A stretch of DNA of 64,000 bases. It comes from Scleromatobacter sp038243995. Lineage in GTDB: Bacteria; Pseudomonadota; Gammaproteobacteria; Burkholderiales; Burkholderiaceae_C. The DNA is taken from assembly GCA_038243995.1 (NCBI GenBank), contig JBBRTV010000003.1, positions 1 to 64,000 on the forward strand, read 5' to 3'. Within the stretch, counting starts at the first letter, position 1; each line of letters starts with the position of its first letter. The notes beneath the pieces were generated by a model. That model was not told the origin of the DNA and did no database searches. It saw only the letters and a list, made by a program, of their open reading frames with translations. The translations under genes and the position numbers were made by a program. Of the stretch, positions 29,623 to 38,368 are shown piece by piece.

Positions 29623-31079
29623 TGCACCCGGCCGTGCGCGACGCCGCCGGCGCCAACACCGCGCTGGCGGTGTCTCGCGCACCCGCCGCCAGCACCTTGT
29701 CTGTGCCCCGCTACATCGGCCGTTTCGCGCCCTCGCCCACCGGCCTGCTGCACGCCGGCTCGCTCGTGGCCGCACTGGCGAGCTGGCTGGACGCCCGCGC
29801 GCACGGCGGCCAGTGGCTCGTGCGCATCGAAAATACCGACACACCCCGCTGCGTCGCGGGTGCCGACGAAGGCATCCTGCGCCAACTCGCCGCGTGCGCT
29901 CTGATACCCGATGCCACGCCGACGTGGCAATCGCGCCGCGGCGAGCGCTACGAAGCGGCGCTGGCGCAGTTGAGGCGCACCGGCTGGGCCTACCCCTGCA
30001 CCTGCTCGCGCAGCGACATCGCCGCCGCGCTCGAGCGCGCGGGCGTCCCGCATGTCGCTCATGTCGAGCGCGTCTACCCGGGCACCTGCCGGCCGCCCTC
30101 TTTCGCGTTGACCGCGGGCCCGCCCACGATGCCGTTCAAGCGGGCGCCGGCCTGGCGACTGCGCACGCGCACCGCCTCCGGCGATGACGTCGTGATCGAC
30201 TGGCACGATCGACTCCTGGGCCCCCAGCGCCAGGACGTCACCAACGCCGTGGGCGATTTCGTGCTCGAGCGGGCCGACGGGCTGTGGGCCTACCAGCTCG
30301 CCGTGGTCGTCGACGACGCCGCGCAAGGCATCACGGACGTCGTCCGCGGCCAAGACCTGGCCGACAACACCGCGCGCCAGATCCATCTCCAGCACGCGCT
30401 CGGATTGCCGACGCCGCGCTACCTGCACGCGCCGCTCGTCTGCGCGGAAGACGGCCAGAAGCTGTCGAAGCAGACCGGCGCGAAGCCGCTGGCGCTGCGC
30501 AGCGACGTGGAGGCGGTCGCCGCACTGCGCCGCGCCGCGAAGGTGCTGGGACTGCCCGCGGCGCTGCACGACGGCAGCGACCACGCCGGTACGCCCGCCC
30601 GCTGGCTCGCCCTCGCGATCCCCGCATGGGCGCAGGGCCTGCATGCGGTCGGTGGCATGATCGCGTCCCCGACGACGCTTGCGGCGTCCCCTACTCTCCT
30701 CAACCTGAGCGATCCAACGATGACCACCACCGCATCCGGCCTCCAGTACGAAGACTCGACCGTCGGCACCGGCGACGTCGCCAAATCCGGCCAGTCCGTC
30801 ACCGTCCACTACACCGGCTGGCTGGCCGACCCGGCGCAGTCGAACGGGCGCGGCAAGAAGTTCGATTCCAGCCACGACCGCCGCGACCCGTTCGTCTTCA
30901 GCCTCGACGCCGGCATGGTGATCAAGGGCTGGGACGAAGGCGTGCAGGGCATGGCCGTCGGCGGCACGCGCGTGCTGACGATCCCCGCCGACCTCGGCTA
31001 CGGGGCCCGCGGCGCCGGCGGCGTGATTCCGCCGAACGCCACCCTGGTGTTCGAAGTGACGCTGCTGGCGACGAAGTAA
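29622..31079 (+). CDS. gluQ: GluQRS fused in frame to an FKBP-type isomerase
   Basis: One continuous 485-codon frame. Residues about 30-340 are glutamyl-queuosine tRNA(Asp) synthetase: YIGRFAPSPTGLLHAGSLVA is the class I HIGH region, CTCSRSD with YPGTCR gives the zinc ligands, and DGQKLSKQTGAKPL is the KMSKS-like loop. It attaches glutamate to queuosine-34 of tRNA(Asp). No stop codon follows; the frame runs through a low-complexity stretch (ASPTTLAASPTLLNLSDPT) into an FKBP domain from Met367. The stretch looks like former intergenic sequence, so either a stop was lost or the products are made both fused and separately. The start overlaps the LysR stop (TGATG). Whether the fusion is made is unknown. 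Confidence 0.8.
   Translation: MHPAVRDAAGANTALAVSRAPAASTLSVPRYIGRFAPSPTGLLHAGSLVAALASWLDARAHGGQWLVRIENTDTPRCVAGADEGILRQLAACALIPDATPTWQSRRGERYEAALAQLRRTGWAYPCTCSRSDIAAALERAGVPHVAHVERVYPGTCRPPSFALTAGPPTMPFKRAPAWRLRTRTASGDDVVIDWHDRLLGPQRQDVTNAVGDFVLERADGLWAYQLAVVVDDAAQGITDVVRGQDLADNTARQIHLQHALGLPTPRYLHAPLVCAEDGQKLSKQTGAKPLALRSDVEAVAALRRAAKVLGLPAALHDGSDHAGTPARWLALAIPAWAQGLHAVGGMIASPTTLAASPTLLNLSDPTMTTTASGLQYEDSTVGTGDVAKSGQSVTVHYTGWLADPAQSNGRGKKFDSSHDRRDPFVFSLDAGMVIKGWDEGVQGMAVGGTRVLTIPADLGYGARGAGGVIPPNATLVFEVTLLATK
30720..31079 (+). CDS. FKBP-type peptidyl-prolyl isomerase, possible separate start
   Basis: A 119-residue FKBP if translation begins at the ATG 30720. It matches small soluble single-domain FKBPs of Betaproteobacteria over its whole length: TTASGLQYEDSTVGTGDVAK, VTVHYTGWL, the catalytic-pocket segment FDSSHDRRDPFVFSL, GMVIKGWDEGVQGMAVGGTR and the closing IPPNATLVFEVTLL. 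It catalyses cis-trans isomerisation of prolyl bonds. The ribosome site before this ATG is poor. The same bases are also read as the C-terminal part of the gluQ frame. Confidence 0.8.
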   Translation: MTTTASGLQYEDSTVGTGDVAKSGQSVTVHYTGWLADPAQSNGRGKKFDSSHDRRDPFVFSLDAGMVIKGWDEGVQGMAVGGTRVLTIPADLGYGARGAGGVIPPNATLVFEVTLLATK

Positions 31080-31477
31080 GCCCGCGGCGGCGAGAAGAGC
31101 CGCACGAGCTTCGGCGCCTTGTCGAAGAACGACTGGGCCGCGCCGCTCGCCGTCCTCGGAACCTCGTAGCCGCCGGGAGGCATTCAGGCCGGGGCCGGCG
31201 GTTCGCCGCCGGCGCCCGTTTGCAACGGGTCGGCGGCGCGCGATAAACTGAGGCCCGCGGTCGGCAGTTCACCCAGGCGTTGCCGCGCTGGCGCTCTCCC
31301 CGAGCCCGCGCAAACTAGACCTGCCACGTCGCGTTCCGCCCGGAAACGCCCGACGTTCTACTCATCGTTCAGGCCAGACTCACCCTGCGTGGGCTCGACC
31401 CGGAATCGGCAACCCCCGGCGCTGTATTCGGTTTGCAGCTTCAAGAGCGCACGCTGTCGACGTGAGGCATTGCCGCC
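31080..31477. other. 398-base gap without a convincing gene
   Basis: Between the FKBP stop and the DUF2087 gene I see no conserved coding sequence. A minus-strand open frame of 61 codons (30998-31183) mostly lies antisense to FKBP and looks like chance. A GC hairpin with 8-base arms and a TTCG loop (31194-31213, GCCGGCGG against CCGCCGGC) has no T-run; it may help end the FKBP transcript. Confidence 0.5.
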
Positions 31478-32155
31478 ATGACCCGAACCGCCCTGCCGTT
31501 CTCGGCGCCCGACCTCTCCGCGCTCGCGCGCGCCCTCGAACGCTCGCTCGCCGAGCACCACGCGACACACGCCCGCTTGCCAGGCCACGTCGAGATGATG
31601 AACCTGCTGGCGCGCGGCGTCGGCAAGCGCAACCTGCAGGCCCTGCAAGCGGATGCCGCGCACCGCGCCGTCGCCGACCGGCGCACGCTGTCCGGCGTCG
31701 ACGGACCACCGCCGTCGATCGAGGCACCCCGCGCCGCATCCGGCAACGATGCCTGGTTCGACGCCCCGGCGATTCCGGCGCCTGAAGATTCAGCCGCTCC
31801 GGCCCTTGAGCTGACCGCCCATGCACGCAAGGCGATCCAGCAGTTCGACAGCGCCGGCCGCCTCGAGCGCTGGCCGACGAAGCTCTCTGTGCAGCGACTC
31901 GCCATGTGGGTGCTGTGGACGCGCTTCGACGGCCGACGGGTCTATACGGAGGCCGAGGTCAACCGCATCCTGAAGGCGTGGCATCTGTACGGCGACCACG
32001 CGACGCTGCGGCGCGAGCTCATCGAGCACCGGCTGATGTCGCGCAAGAGCGATTGCAGCGAGTACCGCAAGCTCGGCGCACGACCGGACGCCGAGGTGCG
32101 GGGCCTCCTGCAGGCGCTGCGCTCGCCAGGGCGAGAGCGGACGACCAGGCAATGA
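31478..32155 (+). CDS. DUF2087 domain protein
   Basis: A 225-residue protein. The C-terminal 80 residues match DUF2087, with WPTKLSVQRLAMWVLWTRFD, VNRILKAWHLYGDHATLRRE and the ending LMSRKSDCSEYRKL. Such domains resemble small DNA-binding folds and often sit in regulators, but no function is established. The N-terminal part has HVEMMNLLARGVGKRNLQAL, which resembles a segment seen in other small unknown proteins, and a Pro/Ala linker joins the two. It has no signal peptide. It stands alone, convergent with orn. Confidence 0.75.
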   Translation: MTRTALPFSAPDLSALARALERSLAEHHATHARLPGHVEMMNLLARGVGKRNLQALQADAAHRAVADRRTLSGVDGPPPSIEAPRAASGNDAWFDAPAIPAPEDSAAPALELTAHARKAIQQFDSAGRLERWPTKLSVQRLAMWVLWTRFDGRRVYTEAEVNRILKAWHLYGDHATLRRELIEHRLMSRKSDCSEYRKLGARPDAEVRGLLQALRSPGRERTTRQ

Positions 32156-32157
32156 CG

Positions 32158-32180
32158 GCCCCCACGCTCGCTTCGTTCAC
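32158..32180. repeat. Short intergenic repeat copy before orn
   Basis: GCCCCCACGCTCGCTTCGTT lies between the DUF2087 stop and the orn stop. It is the left half of the repeat seen at 17459 and 11093, so it is a partial copy. Confidence 0.4.
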
Positions 32181-32186
32181 AGATTC

Positions 32187-32747
32187 TCAGAGCGCGAGCA
32201 GGGTCGTCTTGTAGTGCGCCAGTTCGTCGATCGACTCGTGGATGTCGGCGAGCGCGGTGTGTTTCTGCGCCTTCTTGAGGCCTTCCAGCGCGGCCGGCTT
32301 CCAGCGCTTGGCGAGTTCTTTCAGCGTGCTGACGTCGAGATTGCGGTAATGGAAGAACTCTTCCAGCTTGGGCATGGTGCGCGCCATGAAGCGGCGATCC
32401 TGGCAGATCGAGTTGCCGCACATCGGGCTCTTGCCCTTGGGAACGTAGTCGGCAAGCCAGGCGATCAGCTCCTTCTCGGCGTGCGCTTCGTCGATGGTCG
32501 ACACCTTCACGCGCTCGATCAGGCCGCTGCGGCCGTGCGTGCCCTTGTTCCAGGCATCCATGCCGTCGAGCATCGCGTCGGCCTGGTGGATCGCGAACAC
32601 GGGGCCTTCGACACGGATCGTCAGGAGTGGATCGGTGACCACGACAGCGACCTCGATGATGCGGTCGGTATCGGGTAGCAGGCCGGTCATCTCCATGTCG
32701 ACCCAGATCAGGTTGTTCTCGGATTTCTTGAGCAGGGGTTCGGTCAT
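32187..32747 (-). CDS. orn: Oligoribonuclease
   Basis: A 186-residue DEDDh 3'-5' exonuclease that degrades short RNAs and pGpG, the breakdown product of cyclic di-GMP. The motifs are in order: NLIWVDMEMTGL (ExoI with D and E), CGNSICQDRRFM (ExoII region) and KHTALADIHESIDEL (ExoIII with H and D). Length is normal. The start at 32747 is chosen by the conserved N-terminus; 17 further open codons upstream are not needed. It is divergent from the M48 protease gene across 206 bases. Confidence 0.95.
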   Translation of the reverse strand: MTEPLLKKSENNLIWVDMEMTGLLPDTDRIIEVAVVVTDPLLTIRVEGPVFAIHQADAMLDGMDAWNKGTHGRSGLIERVKVSTIDEAHAEKELIAWLADYVPKGKSPMCGNSICQDRRFMARTMPKLEEFFHYRNLDVSTLKELAKRWKPAALEGLKKAQKHTALADIHESIDELAHYKTTLLAL

Positions 32748-32953
32748 CAGGGTCTTCCGTCGGGAGGGGGTTGCGCGGGGGCGTCGCGCGCTCGGCAAAT
32801 GCGGGTTCCGCCACCGGATGGCGCATTCTCTCAGCAGAGTGGCGACCGTGGCAGGCCCGGTCGGCCGGCGCGCTGCGCAGCCGGCGCAAAAGCCCGTATT
32901 CCGCAGGGCGAACGTCCCGCCCTGCCCGGCCCATCGCCTCTACACTTGAGCCC

Positions 32954-34246
32954 ATGAACCCTGTCGTCCTCTCCCTGGTGTTCGCCGTCGCGCTGATGGC
33001 CTCGCTGCTCGTCAAGTTCTGGCTGGCGACGCGCCAGATCCGCCACGTGGCGGCGCATCGCTACGCCGTGCCCGCGGCCTTCGCTGCCACCGTCCCGCTC
33101 GAGGCGCACCAGAAAGCGGCCGACTACACGCTGGCGAAACTGCGCCTGGGACTGCTGACAGATGCTTTCGGCACCGTCGTCCTGCTCGGCTGGACGCTGC
33201 TGGGCGGCCTGGGCTGGCTCAACACGCAGGTGCGCGAGCTCGTCGAGCCGCGCTGGGGCGACATGGCCTACCAACTCGTGCTCGTGGGCGCTTTCACGCT
33301 CGTGGGGACGCTGGTAGACCTGCCGTTCGAGATCTACCGTACGTTCCGGCTCGAGCAGCGCTTCGGCTTCAACAAGATGACGCCCGCGCTCTACATCGCC
33401 GACATGTTCAAGTCCCTCGCCCTCGGCGTCGTGATCGGGGCGCCGCTGCTCGCGCTCGTGTTGTGGATCATGCAGGCCACCGGCTCCCTGTGGTGGCTGT
33501 GGACCTGGGGCGCGCTGACCGCGTTCCAGCTGCTCGCGATGGTGATCTACCCGACCCTGATCGCGCCGCTGTTCAACAAGTTCGAGCCCCTGGGCGACGA
33601 GGCATTGATCGCCCGCGTGCAGATGCTGATGAAGCGCTGCGGCTTCCGCGCGCAGGGCTTCTTCGTGATGGACGGCAGCCGCCGCTCAGCCCACGCCAAT
33701 GCGTACTTCACCGGCTTCGGCGCCGGCAAGCGCGTCGTGTTCTTCGACACGCTGCTCCAGCGCCTGAACGGCGACGAGGTCGAGGCCGTGCTGGCACACG
33801 AGCTGGGTCACTTCGCGCATCGGCACATCGTCAAGCGCATCGCCGTGATGTTCGCGTTCAGCCTGGGCGGACTCGCACTGCTGGGCTGGCTGGCGAACCA
33901 GCCGGGCTTCTACCTGGGCCTGGGCGTCATCCCGAACGCGACGGCGACGAACGCCGCGCTCGCGCTGATGCTGTTCCTGATGGCGGTGCCGCCCCTGATG
34001 TTCTTCGTCTCGCCGCTCTTCGCGAACATGTCGCGACGCGCGGAGTTCGAGGCCGACGCCTACGCGCGCGCGAATGCAAGCGCGGGCGACCTGGTGCGTG
34101 CGCTGCTCAAGCTCTATGAAGACAACGCGTCCACGCTGACGCCGGATCCGCTCTATGTTCGCTTCTACTACTCGCATCCCCCGGCGTCGGCCCGCATCGA
34201 GGCGCTCGGCGTCGCGAACGTGGGCATGACCGGGGCGCTCGCTTGA
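32954..34246 (+). CDS. M48 family membrane metalloprotease (Ste24-like)
   Basis: A 430-residue polytopic inner membrane protease of the Ste24/CAAX-prenyl-protease type. The zinc motif HELGH is at residues 282-286, and the third ligand is the Glu in RRAEFEADAYA. The N-terminal domain has YTLAKLRLGLLTDAFGTVVL and LPFEIYRTFRLEQRFGFNKM, the latter a Ste24 signature. Several hydrophobic helices flank the active site. Bacterial members are thought to cut membrane or misfolded proteins. It overlaps rsgA by TTGA. Confidence 0.92.
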   Translation: MNPVVLSLVFAVALMASLLVKFWLATRQIRHVAAHRYAVPAAFAATVPLEAHQKAADYTLAKLRLGLLTDAFGTVVLLGWTLLGGLGWLNTQVRELVEPRWGDMAYQLVLVGAFTLVGTLVDLPFEIYRTFRLEQRFGFNKMTPALYIADMFKSLALGVVIGAPLLALVLWIMQATGSLWWLWTWGALTAFQLLAMVIYPTLIAPLFNKFEPLGDEALIARVQMLMKRCGFRAQGFFVMDGSRRSAHANAYFTGFGAGKRVVFFDTLLQRLNGDEVEAVLAHELGHFAHRHIVKRIAVMFAFSLGGLALLGWLANQPGFYLGLGVIPNATATNAALALMLFLMAVPPLMFFVSPLFANMSRRAEFEADAYARANASAGDLVRALLKLYEDNASTLTPDPLYVRFYYSHPPASARIEALGVANVGMTGALA

Positions 34247-35181
34247 GCGCCGCGTCGTCGCGCGGCGGCGCCGCACCCGCATCCGCGCTCGCGGTCGCGC
34301 GCGTGGTCGGCGTCCACGGCCGCCACTCTGTCATCGAGACCGCCGACGGCACCCGCATGCTGGCCCACGGCCGTGGCAAGAAGAGCGAGGTCATCGTCGG
34401 CGACCACGTGCGCTGGCAGCACTCGGGCGACGAGGCCGTGATCGAATCCTTCGAGCCCCGCAGCAGCCTGCTCAAGCGCCAGGACGAATGGCGCAGCAAG
34501 AACTTCGCGGCCAACATCGACCTGCTGCTGATCATGGTCGCGACGGACCCGCCCTACAGCGAATCCCAGCTCACGCGGGCGCTGATCGCGGCGGAAGACG
34601 GGCGCATCGCCGTGAAGATCGTCCTCAACAAGATCGACCTGCCCGAGGCCGTCGCCGCGCGCGCGCGCCTCGCGCCCTATCGCGCCATGGGCTATGACGT
34701 GCTCGAAGTCGCGGTGAAGACCGATCCCCAGGGTACGAAGGCCGTCTTCGAACCACTTCTCGAGGGCAAGACGACGCTGGTGCTCGGGCCGAGCGGCATG
34801 GGCAAGAGCACGCTGGTGAACCTGCTGGTGCCGCATGCCGACGCGCAGGTCGGCGAGATCTCGAAGGCCTTGAAGTCGGGCAAGCACACGACCACCACCA
34901 CCACCTGGTACTGGCTCGACGACAGCCGCAAGAGCGCGCTGATCGATTCCCCCGGCTTCCAGGAATTCGGCATCCACCACATCAAATCGGCCGACCTCGG
35001 ATCGCTGATGCTGGACTACGGCAAGTACCTCGGCGACTGCAAGTTCGCGAATTGCACGCACCGCCACGAACCGGCCTGCGGCGTTCGCGCCGCCATCGCG
35101 CGCGGCGACATCTCGCCGTCGCGGCACCGGATCTACGAGGAACTGATGGACGAGCTGGAACGGGCCGCCGCTCGGCACTGA
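34243..35181 (+). CDS. rsgA: Small ribosomal subunit biogenesis GTPase RsgA
   Basis: A 312-residue circularly permuted GTPase that checks the 30S decoding site late in assembly. An OB fold (about residues 17-75) comes first; then NKIDLPE (G4) precedes the P-loop GPSGMGKSTL (G1) and DSPGFQEFG (G3), the permuted order. The zinc motif near the C-terminus is CKFANCTHRHEPACGV. The start is TTG 34243, which overlaps the previous stop; the first 15 residues are low-complexity. It is convergent with the dikinase-like gene. Confidence 0.94.
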   Translation: MSAASSRGGAAPASALAVARVVGVHGRHSVIETADGTRMLAHGRGKKSEVIVGDHVRWQHSGDEAVIESFEPRSSLLKRQDEWRSKNFAANIDLLLIMVATDPPYSESQLTRALIAAEDGRIAVKIVLNKIDLPEAVAARARLAPYRAMGYDVLEVAVKTDPQGTKAVFEPLLEGKTTLVLGPSGMGKSTLVNLLVPHADAQVGEISKALKSGKHTTTTTTWYWLDDSRKSALIDSPGFQEFGIHHIKSADLGSLMLDYGKYLGDCKFANCTHRHEPACGVRAAIARGDISPSRHRIYEELMDELERAAARH

Positions 35182-35262
35182 GCAACCGTGTTCGAAGTCA
35201 GGCGATGACGTGATCTCTCAAGCGGGGTGCGGGGTCGGCGAAGGCGCGCGCCCGGGCGAGGA

Positions 35263-37251
35263 TCAGAGCGATGTCCGTTCGACGAACGGCCGCGCCTGGA
35301 GCACGACGACCCGCCCCTGCGGGTCGACGGCCCACTCGACATCCTGCTCGCCGCCGAGCAGCGCCTTCAACTGCAGGCCGATGCGGCCCAGCCGGCGCAC
35401 CATCTCGTCGGACAGCACGTCCTGCGTCCCCGGCAGGGCGCGCTCCGACACGCCACCCTCGCGATCCAGCTTCAATTCGCTTTCCTCGGCCGAGCGCGAG
35501 AGCCTGCGCACGGCGCCGCTGCGCGCGTCCCACATCGACTGCTCGGCGACGCGCTTGCCTTCCACCACCTTGATCCCGATGCCTCGCTTGGCCGAGACAT
35601 AGACCGCGTTCAGGTGGCTCGCGTCGAAGGGATCGCGGGTGATCAGCACGCCGGCGCTGGCGGAATCGATGGCGCGCTGCACGAACACGCCCATGACGAC
35701 CGCGTCGTCGGCGATGCCGGCCTGCCGTCGCGCCTCCACGGCCTCGAAATTGAAGACCGATGCCCACACGGTGCGCACCGCCCGGTCGAGGTCGTCGGCC
35801 CGCGTCACGTTCGGCACCGTGGTGTACAAGCCTGCGCCGCTGAAGCCGGCCAGGTCTTCGGAGTTCGACGAACTGCGCACGAAGACGCCCGCCCCCTCCA
35901 ATTGCGCCGACCATCGCGCCCGCCAGGCCTCGGCGAGCCCGTCGGGCAGCGGCATCTGCGCCAGGGCGCGGCGCAGGTCGTCGAGCGCCTGGCGACGAAC
36001 GACGCGGCTGCGGTCGAATCCGGGCGTGGCATAGGCCGCACGCACACGCTTGGCGGCGGCGGGTTGCGAGATGAAGCGCCGGTACTGGGCATACGGGATG
36101 CAGTAGCCGTCCGGCACGGGCGCAACACCCGTGACGCGGCCCGCGCGGCGGCCCGCCTCGATCTGGCCCAGGTGCGCAGCCTTGCCACCGCAGGCGTCGA
36201 TGCGCGCGATGCCGAGCGACGCCAGCGGCATCAGCGCGGCCATGCGCAGGTTGGGTGGCTTCACGCGCGCTGCCGGCGGGCGCGCGGGTGGCATGGCAGG
36301 CGCCGCCTGCTCGTCGACGGCCCATCCGCTGCGGGTCACTGCGAGCCGCACCCATCGCCCGTCGAGGCCGCGCAGTCGCTCGCTCGCGTCGCGCAGCCAG
36401 GCGTTCGGAACGCCCCAGCCCTTGACCAGCAGGTTGACGTGCGACAGCACTGTCGAGGGCCGCTCCGTGATCACCCCCGCCACCGGCGGCAACGCCAGCG
36501 GCACCTCGCGCAGGACGACAATATCGGTCGGTTCGATGTCTTCCAGCGTCTCGGACTCGATGTCGTCGACGATGCGCAGCCGGCCCCGGGCGACGCCCGC
36601 ATTGAGCGGCAGGTAGTCGCGCGCGCCGAGGATCTGCGCCTCGGTCACCGGCTCGATGCCGGCGGCCAGCGCAACGCCCTCCTGCGCCGCCGAATTGGCC
36701 TTGAAGTCGACGTGCGCGAAAAAAGTCGTGGCGAGATCGTCTCGCGTCGTCTTCAGCAGCGCCGGCGCGATGGCATCGCCTTCCCAGAACTCGTAGAGCC
36801 AGCGCTTCGACTCCGCATGCCAGCCCAGCGTGCCGAGCACGAAACGCCGATCCGGCGCGGTATAGAGACGGCGCAGCGCCGCGCGATCGAGCGTGGCGAC
36901 GAGGTATTGCGCACGCAGGAAATCCTCGTGCAGCGGATAGCGTCGCGTGTCGATGAAGAAGACCCGGTCGGGCCGCGCGCCGCGGCCGAGTTCGATCGCG
37001 AACAGCAGGTGTTCGATCGCCACGGGCGTGCCGGGCTCGTAGACGCGGGCCAGGGACGCGAAGGCCTCGCGATCGGGGATTCGTGCGAGGAATGCCGGTG
37101 CCCCTGGCGCGGGCGCAGAGACGGCCCGCATCGGTTCGCCGCGTCGCGCGGACGTGGTCGCGGAGGGCTTGTCCGCGAGCTGGGCGCGCAGCGGGAGCGC
37201 CGCCGCGGCGAGCGCGAGCCCGAGCGTGGCGGCCATGCAGGCGCGCCTCAT
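35263..37251 (-). CDS. Exported PEP-synthase/dikinase-like protein
   Basis: A 662-residue precursor. Residues 1-23 are a signal peptide (AATLGLALAAAALPLRA). After an unrecognised region (about 40-215) comes a swivelling phosphohistidine-like domain (about 218-290) with a candidate histidine H271 in STVLSHVNLLVKG. The C-terminal half (about 345-660) is the PPDK-type nucleotide-binding domain: GGKAAHLGQIE, FVRSSSNSEDLAGFSGAGLY and DVEWAVDPQGRVVVLQARPF. The His domain precedes the ATP domain, as in glucan water dikinases and opposite to PEP synthase, and there is no PEP/pyruvate barrel. The start at 37251 is chosen for its GGGAGG site and signal peptide; 37284 is an alternative. Substrate is unknown. 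Confidence 0.75.
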   Translation of the reverse strand: MRRACMAATLGLALAAAALPLRAQLADKPSATTSARRGEPMRAVSAPAPGAPAFLARIPDREAFASLARVYEPGTPVAIEHLLFAIELGRGARPDRVFFIDTRRYPLHEDFLRAQYLVATLDRAALRRLYTAPDRRFVLGTLGWHAESKRWLYEFWEGDAIAPALLKTTRDDLATTFFAHVDFKANSAAQEGVALAAGIEPVTEAQILGARDYLPLNAGVARGRLRIVDDIESETLEDIEPTDIVVLREVPLALPPVAGVITERPSTVLSHVNLLVKGWGVPNAWLRDASERLRGLDGRWVRLAVTRSGWAVDEQAAPAMPPARPPAARVKPPNLRMAALMPLASLGIARIDACGGKAAHLGQIEAGRRAGRVTGVAPVPDGYCIPYAQYRRFISQPAAAKRVRAAYATPGFDRSRVVRRQALDDLRRALAQMPLPDGLAEAWRARWSAQLEGAGVFVRSSSNSEDLAGFSGAGLYTTVPNVTRADDLDRAVRTVWASVFNFEAVEARRQAGIADDAVVMGVFVQRAIDSASAGVLITRDPFDASHLNAVYVSAKRGIGIKVVEGKRVAEQSMWDARSGAVRRLSRSAEESELKLDREGGVSERALPGTQDVLSDEMVRRLGRIGLQLKALLGGEQDVEWAVDPQGRVVVLQARPFVERTSL

Positions 37252-37298
37252 GCGCGAGGCGCCCTCCCGGCGGCCGCCGTCCATGCGGGGGGACTCGC

Positions 37299-38285
37299 TC
37301 ACGCCAACAGATTGGCGAGTTTCAGCATCGCGACCACCAGCATCCACAGGATGACCGAACGCCAGACCAGGCCGACGACGATGCCCAGGTGGCCGAGTTG
37401 CGGCGGCATGCCCTGGGTTGTGCTGCCCATCGCATCGGCCGCGACCTCTCCGCTGGTGAAGGTTTTCGAGCGATCGGGCGTCACGCCCGGCGCGGCGCTG
37501 CCGCCGAGCTGGACGCCGACGGCGCCCGCCGCGGCGGCGAGGATGATGCCTTCGTTCGCGTGCTTCCACAGGCCGGCGTCGCGCTTCCAGCCGTCGACCG
37601 CGTCCTGGAAGTTGCCGACCACCGCGAAGCCGAACGCCGTCAGCCGCGCAGGCACGTGGTCGATGATGCTGAACAGGCGCTGCGACAGCGCCATCAGGTT
37701 GTCGTTGACGGGCGTGTCGAGCGACTTGCTGCGGAACGCCCAGTAGCGCGACGCGAATTCGGCCATGCGGTACAGCACGGCGCCGGCCGGCCCGAGACCC
37801 ACCGCGGAGAACACGACGAAGCTGAAGAAGACGCCGAAGACATGGCGGTGCGCGGCCAGCAGAGAATGCTCGATCATGTGGCGCAGGAGTTCGGTGCGCG
37901 GCAGCTCGGAGGCATCGAGATGACGCCACTCGGCCAGCAGTTGCCGCGCCTGCGGCTCGTCGCCGCGCTCGAGCGCAGCGCGGATGTCGGTGAAGTAGTG
38001 GCTGAACTGGCGGAAGCCGAGCGTCAGGTACAGCACGACGACGTCGAAGCCGAGTGCGGCCAACGCGCTGTAGTGGCGAATGCCGATGTAGACCAGCGCC
38101 GCGGCGACCGCCGGCGCGATGACCGTCACGATCCACACGATCTTGGCGTGCTGCGGCTTGCCGGCGTCGAAATTGCGGCCCGTCCAGCCCACCCAGGAGG
38201 CGAGCGAATCGTGCACGACGTTGCTGCGCGGCAGCGGCTTGATCTGCTCCAGCAGCAGCGCGAGGAGGACGGCGAAGAAACTCAT
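37299..38285 (-). CDS. CobD/CbiB-like membrane protein
   Basis: A 328-residue polytopic membrane protein related to CobD/CbiB, the enzyme that attaches aminopropanol to cobyric acid. MSFFAVLLALLLEQIKPL, LYLTLGFRQFSHYFTDIRAAL, NDNLMALSQRLFSIIDHVPA and RLTAFGFAVVGNFQDAV show the family pattern. Betaproteobacteria often carry such a stand-alone paralogue away from cobalamin genes, and no other cobalamin gene is in this window, so a cobalamin role is doubtful. It lies 47 bases upstream of the exported dikinase-like gene on the same strand and may share its transcript. Confidence 0.75.
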   Translation of the reverse strand: MSFFAVLLALLLEQIKPLPRSNVVHDSLASWVGWTGRNFDAGKPQHAKIVWIVTVIAPAVAAALVYIGIRHYSALAALGFDVVVLYLTLGFRQFSHYFTDIRAALERGDEPQARQLLAEWRHLDASELPRTELLRHMIEHSLLAAHRHVFGVFFSFVVFSAVGLGPAGAVLYRMAEFASRYWAFRSKSLDTPVNDNLMALSQRLFSIIDHVPARLTAFGFAVVGNFQDAVDGWKRDAGLWKHANEGIILAAAAGAVGVQLGGSAAPGVTPDRSKTFTSGEVAADAMGSTTQGMPPQLGHLGIVVGLVWRSVILWMLVVAMLKLANLLA

Positions 38286-38368
38286 TGGCCCTGATCATAT
38301 CTGGACGCGGCGGGCCGCAGGGCCGCCGCGGCCGAGCTGCAAAGGCAGGAAATGCGCCGCGATCGCGG

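Noticed and set aside
30998..31183. A 61-codon minus-strand frame after the FKBP gene
   Set aside because: About half lies antisense to FKBP and the remainder has no recognisable motif or ribosome site.
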